A stretch of 12,188 nucleotides of DNA from Ramicandelaber brevisporus (Eukaryota; Kickxellomycota; Ramicandelaberales; Ramicandelaberaceae), in the NCBI GenBank assembly GCA_025201865.1, contig MU602706.1:62427-74614 (forward strand). Reading direction: 5' to 3'. The first letter of the stretch is position 1; each line of letters opens with the position of its first letter. A model generated the notes under the pieces. It saw only the letters and a program-made list of their open reading frames with translations. It was not told the origin of the DNA and ran no database searches. The position numbers and the translations under genes are program-made. Positions 6,496-12,188 of this stretch are shown here, one piece after another.

Positions 6496-8829
6496 ATGCT
6501 GTCGCTGCCACTACCGCTGTTGCAGATTCCCTCGGGCACAAACACCAGCACCGGCACTGGCACCACCGAGCCAGCCGCCTCTTCTTCTGACTTTGGCTTT
6601 GGATCGGCTCAGCTAATGCACTCACCACTCTCTGACGAAGCCGTTCGAAACTTGCTGGCACTGACATCAAGCAACAGCACCAGCTTTACAGAATACGACT
6701 CAGTCTCCGGTGCTCTGAGCTCGGTCAGCGGCGGTGAAGAAGATGTGTATCAGTGCAAATGGAGTGGCTGCATTCATCCGTTTGGATTTAATTCAGAAGA
6801 TGATCTCCTGAATCACATTTCAGAGGCACACATTGGCCGTAAAGCCACTGGTAATCTGTGCTTGACATGCGGCTGGGAGGGATGCACAGTATCGACTACA
6901 AAGCGTGATCACCTGACTTCACACATGAGAGTTCATGTTCAGGGCAAGCCGTTTGTGTGCTCGCAATGTAACAAATCATTCAAACGTGGCCAGGATTTGC
7001 GCAAGCATGAAAAGGCACACTCACGTCCACCAAAGCGTGCATACAACACCAATCCTAACAAACCAGCAACAGTGAAGTCAGAGGACGATGCAGCTAATGC
7101 TACTACTACTGCTGTCGCTGCTAATGTAGCGGATCGCAAACTCAAGACACCTAAGCCACGCTCAACAGTTGCGCTGTCACCTGCAACCACCGCTGACTCA
7201 GTCGGCTCGCCAGCTTCACAGATACTACCATCAACGCCACTGCCAGCTACGCTCACCCTCAGCAACTTTATATTCGGCAGCCAACACTCCAAAGTGGCAC
7301 AGCAGCAAGCCTCGCCAGCATCCAGCACTACAGACGATATACTCTCTATCATCACTGGCAACTCACCGCTCATCAACTTGGCTGTGACACCTCCACCGGC
7401 CATGCGTACCAATTCTCATGGAATCGACCAGCTTCTGGGCAGTCCATCCTATATGCCTCAACTAGCTCAGGACCTTAGCACCTCATCCTTGGCCTCGGCC
7501 GCTGCCATCTCGGCCGCCTCGTTTATACCAGCACAGCAGCAGCAGCCATTGATGATGACCAACAACAAGCGTGCCTTGGATATCTCTGATGAATTCGCTG
7601 AACTGGTGAAACGCACGCGTCAAGGTCCAGCTGTTTATGACCCTGGCATGATTACGCTGTTTGATGTTGTGCAGAGTAACCTGGATGTCAACAATATTAA
7701 TGAGCTGCCACAGTCGCTCCAATCACCACAGCAGCTACTGGACTTTAGCAATTATATGGGAACAATGCTGCCAGAACTTGGATCATTTGGCTTCGACCCG
7801 GAAATCTTCAAGAGTGTGCTGTCAGTTCCCACTCCAGCTCCTGTTCCTGTTCCAACATCAGCCTCACTGCCGATACAGGCCCAGCTTGGCTCTGATCCTT
7901 TTGCTGGACTCGTGCCTCAGCCACTGGCTCCAAACAAACAGTCATCCAACGTGCCTCTTATCCAACTCACTTCAGCCGAGACCACCACAACAATCGATCG
8001 ACTGCTCATTCCAAGCATCCCAGTACCACTTGGTGCTAGCTCGATGCCTCTGTCACTGTCTACTACCTCAGTATCTGGCGCAACCTCTGTTCCTGCTGAA
8101 TTCAAGCTTGAGGATATCTTTGACATTGACCAGCTCTGTCCGGCACCAGCAGCCGATATTGCAGTTACTCAAACCTTGTCGGTACCACCTGCCGCACCTG
8201 ACTATAGTCTTCTCAAGATGCTTGGTCTGGCCAGCGATGCCGATGGCGACACACTACCAGCCATTGACGACAGCGACGTCGTCTTGTCCAATCCTGTCAT
8301 TCGCCGCACCCAGCAACAACAGCGCACAGCCAGTGAGGACCTTGTTGGTGCAATGGCCGGTCTCTCGCTTAGCAGACCCAACGGCCGCCTTGCAGCTCGT
8401 CCAATTGCTTCTCGTCCATCTCGCAATAACTATCGCCACCACACACTATCAGCCAAACCACTCAGTCAACCAGCAAGCAACTCTGACACCATGTCTCGCA
8501 GCTGGGGTAGCGGCAGCAACAATGTTGACAACGGCAGCCAAGTCTATCTCTACCCACATAGACCTTACAACACGGTTATCCATGTCAATGAAACTGAAGA
8601 TGGCTATGTTGATATTACAGTCGATCCTGAGGAGGTTGAAGACCACCTGTCTCGCACCAGTGCCTGTGGCTCATCAACTAGCTTGGCTGATATGACTGAT
8701 GAAGCATCGTCGACAGAGCTTGAAAATAGTGAAGAGTACCAGGAGAAGCGAGAGGAGCATATGCGATTTATGGCTCAGTTACTTACTCGTCTACTCACTC
8801 TACACATTATGAAGCAAAGTCCCGAGTAG
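6496..8829 (+). CDS. pacC: PacC/Rim101-family C2H2 zinc-finger transcription factor
   Basis: A 777-residue nuclear regulator, by homology the ambient-pH-responsive factor of fungi. Three zinc fingers lie near the N terminus: C87-C92-H107-H112, C125-C130-H143-H147 and C155-C158-H171-H175. Linking segments match the family closely, notably HIGRKATGN (112-120), the [13 protein letters not shown] run (136-148) and [14 protein letters not shown] (162-175). Basic patches PPKR (178-181) and RKLKTPKPR (214-222) may help nuclear import. The remainder is Ser/Thr/Pro/Ala-rich with short acidic-hydrophobic motifs. The tail ends in a charged helix-like stretch (about 740-772). It is longer than Aspergillus PacC. 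In the relatives, a C-terminal region is removed by Rim13/PalB and guided by YPxL/I docking to Rim20/PalA. No YPxL/I motif is visible; the only YP is YPHR (686-689). The start is uncertain: TTGCAG at 6520-6525 looks like a splice acceptor, and Met41 is an alternative start. Confidence 0.9.
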   Translation: MLSLPLPLLQIPSGTNTSTGTGTTEPAASSSDFGFGSAQLMHSPLSDEAVRNLLALTSSNSTSFTEYDSVSGALSSVSGGEEDVYQCKWSGCIHPFGFNSEDDLLNHISEAHIGRKATGNLCLTCGWEGCTVSTTKRDHLTSHMRVHVQGKPFVCSQCNKSFKRGQDLRKHEKAHSRPPKRAYNTNPNKPATVKSEDDAANATTTAVAANVADRKLKTPKPRSTVALSPATTADSVGSPASQILPSTPLPATLTLSNFIFGSQHSKVAQQQASPASSTTDDILSIITGNSPLINLAVTPPPAMRTNSHGIDQLLGSPSYMPQLAQDLSTSSLASAAAISAASFIPAQQQQPLMMTNNKRALDISDEFAELVKRTRQGPAVYDPGMITLFDVVQSNLDVNNINELPQSLQSPQQLLDFSNYMGTMLPELGSFGFDPEIFKSVLSVPTPAPVPVPTSASLPIQAQLGSDPFAGLVPQPLAPNKQSSNVPLIQLTSAETTTTIDRLLIPSIPVPLGASSMPLSLSTTSVSGATSVPAEFKLEDIFDIDQLCPAPAADIAVTQTLSVPPAAPDYSLLKMLGLASDADGDTLPAIDDSDVVLSNPVIRRTQQQQRTASEDLVGAMAGLSLSRPNGRLAARPIASRPSRNNYRHHTLSAKPLSQPASNSDTMSRSWGSGSNNVDNGSQVYLYPHRPYNTVIHVNETEDGYVDITVDPEEVEDHLSRTSACGSSTSLADMTDEASSTELENSEEYQEKREEHMRFMAQLLTRLLTLHIMKQSPE

Positions 8830-9149
8830 TCATTCCCAATTTTGTTTATCCGCAATACTCCTCGTTTTTTTTTTATTATTATTTTTGCATTTTTTTTTAC
8901 TTTTTACTTTTACTTTGTATAGACTCATCCCTAATTCCCTACCTCTCTTGCCGGCTTATTTTTTTTTTTTTTTTTTATTATTATTTTTGCATTTTTTTTT
9001 ACTTTTTACTTTTACTTTGTATAGACTCATCCCTAATTCCCTACCTCTCTTGCCGGCTTTTCTTTCCATTCTATCATTTGGCTTTATCCTCTAATGAGTT
9101 GTTTGTTTGTCTTTTTAAAAAAAAAAACATTTTTTAACTATCGAGTTGA
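8830..9149. other. AT-rich convergent 3' region
   Basis: This region lies between the PacC-like stop and the stop of the minus-strand small gene. It is dominated by poly-T, TTA and TTTAC runs, a 93-bp direct duplication, and T5A11 near 9112-9127. It probably holds the 3' ends of both transcripts. No AATAAA is present on the plus strand. Confidence 0.6.
8865..9059. repeat. Perfect 93-bp direct duplication
   Basis: Bases 8865-8957 and 8967-9059 are identical, at an offset of 102 bases. Each starts with T10, runs through ATTATTATTTTTGCA, T9, ACTTTTTACTTTTACTTTG and TATAGACTCATCCCTAATTC, and ends TTGCCGGCTT. The 9-base spacer is A followed by T8, so the second copy begins within an 18-T run. With no mismatches, the duplication must be recent or under homogenisation. 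It could also be an assembly artefact at the poly-T. Confidence 0.95.
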
Positions 9150-9431
9150 CTAAATGAGCTTGTTGGTCACCTGTTGTGTGCCAAAGAAGAGCTCAATTGC
9201 GTTGTGCAGTTGCTTTTCAATTGAGGGTTTGGTTCCATCTCCCATCAATGTCACAGTTGACGCAGTTGACATGCAGTCAAATTGTTTTGCAAGACGCCTT
9301 TTCTTGGATTTCTTGAGTGGCGATGACAGTGGCTTGTTGATACCGAGCAATTCGGATGCTGAGAAACCAGGCGTTGATGCAGAACCAAATGACGAAACAG
9401 TGGATGGGCCGCCAGCTTTATTCCAGAACAT
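9150..9431 (-). CDS. Small basic hypothetical protein
   Basis: A 93-residue reading frame that I do not recognise. It starts MFWNKAGGPST, has a Ser/Gly/Thr-rich first third, a strongly basic cluster SPLKKSKKRRLAK (about residues 37-49) resembling a nuclear localisation signal, and a more ordered end with IEKQLHNAIELFFG. The frame is open upstream to a TGA near 9487 but contains no earlier ATG, so the ATG at 9429-9431 is the natural start. An upstream exon is not excluded. Composition looks protein-like and not repeat-derived. An antisense frame (9154-9471, plus) is also open and shares third codon positions, so coding strand is not certain. I prefer minus because of the basic motif and the long divergent promoter region shared with the F-box gene. 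No membrane segment or signal peptide is seen. Confidence 0.5.
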   Translation of the reverse strand: MFWNKAGGPSTVSSFGSASTPGFSASELLGINKPLSSPLKKSKKRRLAKQFDCMSTASTVTLMGDGTKPSIEKQLHNAIELFFGTQQVTNKLI

Positions 9432-9846
9432 GTCAAGTATCAATATGAGCGAGTGCGCTGTGTATGCGTGATGTCGCTGTATTTTTTTTCAAAGGATGTG
9501 TGTTGTGAGTGCGAACGGTTCATAAATGAAGAGAGAAGAGAGTGTAGACAGATGGCAGTTCCTATATAACACCAAATACACACAATCGACATCAAAACAA
9601 ACATCAACAGTACGAGTGAGGGACGTTCCGCAGTAAAAGAAAGGCATGCTCGAACCAATTGGATATCAGTATAGAGAGACTACTCAAAGAGTTCGATAGT
9701 GGATTAGTAATTGCTCCTTCGCAGTCGCGCTATATAGAGAGAGTGTGTATGAGAGTAAATGGGCTAGTTGAATGAGGCAACGACTACGTCCGGCGACAAG
9801 TCGGGTTACCTAAAAGGATGGTGAGAGTAAGAATGTAATCTACCCC

Positions 9847-9856
9847 CTAAATATAG
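9847..9856. promoter_or_regulatory. MEF2/Rlm1-type MADS-box palindrome (CTAAATATAG)
   Basis: The sequence fits CTA(A/T)4TAG exactly, the consensus for fungal Rlm1 and animal MEF2, and sits within CCCCCTAAATATAGG. In yeasts Rlm1 serves cell-wall stress. A single site; its use here is unproven. Confidence 0.3.
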
Positions 9857-10070
9857 GTAGTTGAGTGGGACTGGTGTCCGAGGTTATCCGATTTCCGCAG
9901 CAGCTGAGTGTTTCAGTCTGTATCTTATTTTAATAGATCCTTTAAAAGCAATGAAACGGATGCATATTGAGCAAACTTGGGTTGCCATTAATCTCCATTA
10001 TAGATCCTAGCTCTTTCGTCATAATCATAATTAACATCACTTTCTTTAACAAAAAGTAATTGTAATGATA

Positions 10071-10078
10071 TTACGTCA
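10071..10078. promoter_or_regulatory. ATF/CRE-type bZIP site (TTACGTCA)
   Basis: An exact TTACGTCA octamer, the form bound by fungal Atf1-type bZIP stress factors, about 273 bases upstream of the F-box start codon. A single occurrence in AT-rich DNA. Confidence 0.3.
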
Positions 10079-10219
10079 TTGATTAACAGCCGAGCCATAA
10101 TAAACAGATCCATTTGGATAAAACACCGATTGACCCGGATACACCAGCGAACGTGACAAACTAGAACGATCAGGTGACTTTTACAGCAGCTATTTCTGTT
10201 TCGTTTCGTTTGGCTGAGT

Positions 10220-10334
10220 GTATGTTTGTCTGCTTGTTTTTTTTTTTATGGAAGATGACAAAGCCAGATGAGTCAAACCCTATTAAAGGCAGCTGTGGAC
10301 CCTAAACCTCCTCCTCCTCCTTTTTTCTCCGCAG
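10220..10334 (+). other. Candidate 5'-UTR intron of the F-box gene
   Basis: A textbook acceptor, a pyrimidine run of CCTCCT repeats and T6 ending in CTCCGCAG (to 10334), lies 16 bases before the ATG. CTAAAC at 10302-10307 can serve as a branch point. GTATGT at 10220-10225 is a strong fungal donor, giving a 115-base intron. Other donors (GTGAGA at 9821, GTAAGA at 9827) are possible. Removal would also delete a short upstream ATG frame at about 10248. Confidence 0.4.
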
Positions 10335-10350
10335 AACACCCTCAGAGAAA

Positions 10351-11955
10351 ATGACTAACGTAAGCGACGACAGCTTGACTTCAGCAGCCTTCAGAGTGAA
10401 CGATCTGCCGCTCGATCTGAAGCTCTCTCTTGCCGAGTTCTTCACTGGTGCCGAGGCAGCTCGAGTGGTAACTGTGTCAAGCGACTTCCATGATATTTTT
10501 GCGCGCAGTGTCTGGCACACCATCAACTACAAGGCCATCGAGCTCGCCGAGCCAACTCGTTCAGACGCGTACACACGCTATGGCCGCCATGTCCGTCACA
10601 TTGATATCTCGGACAAAATGTCCAGCTCACAGATTGAGTGTGATTGGCTAGCCTCATTCCCTAACACCACTCGATTCGAGTTCAGGATTGATGGAATAAT
10701 GGACGAAGCGCAGAATCAGTCGATATTTGACGCTATCAGTGGATTCCATGGGTTACATTCCGTCACCGCCATGTACTGTACCAATGAGCAGCCATTTGAT
10801 TTGGATGCACTTGCTGACCGCTTGGTTGCTCGAAGCCAGGATGCCACGAAGCAGCCAGTGCGCTCGTTCCAACTCACTTTAGTGGATGGCCACATTCTTG
10901 ATCAATGGGCTGTTTTGTCCAAGTTTGCTCAGACATTGGAAGTGTTGAAGCTGGCCAAGTTTAAAATCAGTGTGCCCTTTATGACAGACACCGTTCCAAC
11001 CCTGGCCGAGTTTGCCACACTGCGTCCGTATCTTGCTAAGTTGCCTTCGTACATGTTCTTTCATGGTACTGGTCTCAGTAAATGCTGTGCAACGAGCAAC
11101 CGGAACTTGTTTGGGAGTTCCGAAGATTCGGGAGAAGAAGTGCTGTTCCCTCATCTGGCCAACATTGACTTTAGCGTATGTTGTGCCTCTCCTAGCTTGT
11201 ATGATTATAGTGACATTGGAGTGGAGAGGTTCAAGAGTCTCAACTCTATTGACATACGCTCATCCAGCTGTCCACGCCGAGCCGATGCGGAAGAGAGAGT
11301 CCGTGTGATAAATAAGATTGTTGTTCAAGAGTGGCCACGCCTGGAGAGACTTGCACTGCAATGCGAGTTTGGCATGGAAGCATTGGATGGCATGATCAAG
11401 CATCATCCTCACCTCACTTCCATTGATCTGCACATCGGTCGGCGTTTGGCAGATGAAAATGGCAAATTTATGATGGGGCGGTTGTTGAGATCATTTCCTC
11501 AGCTGAATCGCATTACTCTACAGTGTCTTAGAGGTGATAATGTTACTATTGACATGGAAACTGGAGATGATGACCTGGCTCAGGCTTCGCCAGTGAGAAC
11601 AATGGAGCTCAACTCGTTCGAATTGACGCCTCAAGTGCTGAAGCTAGTGCCGATGCTCCCAAAGCTGCGCTTCCAAAGAATCTTCTACTGCTCTGTCAGT
11701 GATCAGGTAGCAGCCATTGAGTTGCTGCAGCAGATGAAGGAGCAGAATTGTGGTGGAACCTATTCATGCGCTGTCGAAGATGTGATGTTGTTTGGTGGAC
11801 AGGCAGGCTGGTCATGGGCAGAAGAACTAGTCGTGGCTTTTATGGAAGCTCTCAGACTGCTCAAGATGATTGAGCTTCTTAACTACTCGAATGACACAGT
11901 TAAGCGCATTTCGGACCAGTTCCCCAATGTTAAGGTCCGTGGTGGTACATGGTAA
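10351..11955 (+). CDS. F-box-like protein with loose leucine-rich region
   Basis: A 534-residue protein with a degenerate F-box at about residues 16-60: NDLPLDLKLSLAEFF, AARVVTVSSDFHDIF and ending SVWHTI. This fits the pattern LP-x-L, hydrophobic, VS-x-F, W-x-x-I. F-box proteins bind Skp1 and present targets to the SCF ubiquitin ligase. The rest has irregular leucine-rich-like segments: RHIDISD (82-88), LKLAKF (199-204), LANIDFS (269-275), LNSIDIR (297-303), LERLAL (331-336), LTSIDLH (355-361), LNRITLQ (385-391) and VRTMELNSFEL (415-425). They suggest a degenerate LRR solenoid for substrate binding. No transmembrane segment or signal peptide is seen. The ATG directly follows a likely splice acceptor, and the F-box begins 15 residues in, supporting this start. 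Substrate unknown; a non-SCF role is possible because the F-box is divergent. Confidence 0.75.
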   Translation: MTNVSDDSLTSAAFRVNDLPLDLKLSLAEFFTGAEAARVVTVSSDFHDIFARSVWHTINYKAIELAEPTRSDAYTRYGRHVRHIDISDKMSSSQIECDWLASFPNTTRFEFRIDGIMDEAQNQSIFDAISGFHGLHSVTAMYCTNEQPFDLDALADRLVARSQDATKQPVRSFQLTLVDGHILDQWAVLSKFAQTLEVLKLAKFKISVPFMTDTVPTLAEFATLRPYLAKLPSYMFFHGTGLSKCCATSNRNLFGSSEDSGEEVLFPHLANIDFSVCCASPSLYDYSDIGVERFKSLNSIDIRSSSCPRRADAEERVRVINKIVVQEWPRLERLALQCEFGMEALDGMIKHHPHLTSIDLHIGRRLADENGKFMMGRLLRSFPQLNRITLQCLRGDNVTIDMETGDDDLAQASPVRTMELNSFELTPQVLKLVPMLPKLRFQRIFYCSVSDQVAAIELLQQMKEQNCGGTYSCAVEDVMLFGGQAGWSWAEELVVAFMEALRLLKMIELLNYSNDTVKRISDQFPNVKVRGGTW

Positions 11956-11978
11956 CAAGCACCGCTATCTTCCTCTTT

Positions 11979-12010
<32 letters not shown>

Positions 12011-12108
12011 TTAAGCACATTCGCATACTTGGCGAGAGCCTTACCTGCCCCACGTTGCAGAGTTGCCAACTTGATATGTCTGTAAACGATCATCCATCAT
12101 ATCTCATC

Positions 12109-12132
12109 AATAACAATAACAATAACAATAAC
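12109..12132. repeat. (AATAAC)4 hexanucleotide repeat
   Basis: Four exact AATAAC units, followed by AACAATAAA. It lies immediately before, and partly merges with, the presumed polyadenylation signal. Confidence 0.9.
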
Positions 12133-12135
12133 AAC

Positions 12136-12141
12136 AATAAA
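12136..12141 (+). terminator. Polyadenylation signal AATAAA of the F-box gene
   Basis: An exact AATAAA about 180 bases after the stop codon on the coding strand. The adjacent AATAAC repeat makes AT-rich hexamers likely by chance, which lowers certainty. Confidence 0.45.
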
Positions 12142-12188
12142 CCTCGTGAATCTCGCAGATCGGGAACTTCGACATGAGCACGGATCAG

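Larger units (their letters stand above)
9432..10350. promoter_or_regulatory. Divergent intergenic region between the small gene and the F-box gene
   Basis: About 920 bases without supportable coding sequence. It contains TATATAA at 9563-9569, which reads TTATATA on the minus strand about 130 bases upstream of the small gene. It also holds a TATATAGA at 9731-9738, a MEF2/Rlm1-type palindrome, a TTACGTCA element, and a likely 5'-UTR intron end just before the F-box start. Confidence 0.5.
11956..12188 (+). other. 3' region of the F-box gene
   Basis: A CT-rich tract (about 11968-12013) follows the stop codon, then unique sequence, (AATAAC)4 at 12109-12132 and an AATAAA hexamer at 12136-12141. 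The hexamer is a credible polyadenylation signal about 180 bases after the stop. Nothing coding is seen up to the window edge. Confidence 0.6.

Noticed and set aside
7661-8695. A 344-codon alternative plus frame inside the PacC-like gene
   Set aside because: It begins with TTG and not ATG, is compositionally a frame-shifted reading of Ser/Thr/Pro-rich sequence, and lies inside a well-supported gene.
8885-9094. Plus-strand 69-codon frame with an internally repeated hydrophobic peptide
   Set aside because: It is the translation of the T-rich 93-bp duplication in the 3' region, with no ATG-led coding context or conservation.
9868-9905. GTGTCCGAGGTTATCCGATTTCC stretch resembling parts of a tRNA
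   Set aside because: No cloverleaf pairing with acceptor, anticodon and T arms could be built around it.

Overview
The window reads as nuclear DNA of a fungus. Five long single-exon protein genes carry recognisable eukaryotic domains. The zinc-finger gene belongs to the PacC/Rim101 family, which is fungal, and the acyltransferases and adenylate kinase resemble yeast Slc1 and Adk2. Gene bodies are intron-poor. Intergenic stretches are 0.25-0.9 kb (plus 1.8 kb at the left edge) and rich in microsatellites, poly-T and CT tracts. This style, with an F-box protein whose leucine-rich part is very loose, suggests an early-diverging filamentous fungus, perhaps Kickxellomycotina. That placement is a weak inference.

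Layout, left to right. 1-1845: no supportable gene; GT, CAGA and GCT microsatellites. 1846-2790 and 3047-3880 (both minus): a tandem pair of lysophosphatidic acid acyltransferases, about 54% identical over a 144-residue core by hand count. 3881-4620: head-to-head promoter region holding a (GCT)11 tract. 4621-5658 (plus): mitochondrial-type adenylate kinase with a very long acid-free N-terminal extension. 5659-6495: promoter region of the next gene, holding four copies of TGCCAAG, the PacC/Rim101 core site. 6496-8829 (plus): PacC/Rim101-like three-finger transcription factor. 8830-9149: AT-rich convergent 3' region with a perfect 93-bp direct duplication. 9150-9431 (minus): small unrecognised basic protein. 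9432-10350: divergent intergenic region with a MEF2/Rlm1-type palindrome, an ATF/CRE-type site and a likely 5'-UTR intron. 10351-11955 (plus): F-box-like protein. 11956-12188: CT tract, (AATAAC)4 and an AATAAA signal.

The genes do not form one pathway. The acyltransferases act in phosphatidic acid synthesis at the ER or lipid droplet, the adenylate kinase in mitochondrial nucleotide balance, the PacC-like factor in ambient-pH transcription, and the F-box protein probably in SCF ubiquitin ligase targeting. The strongest regulatory observation is that the PacC-like gene appears to carry its own binding sites, which predicts autoregulation. No mobile element, CRISPR array, rRNA or convincing tRNA was seen, and I see no clear undescribed multi-gene system.
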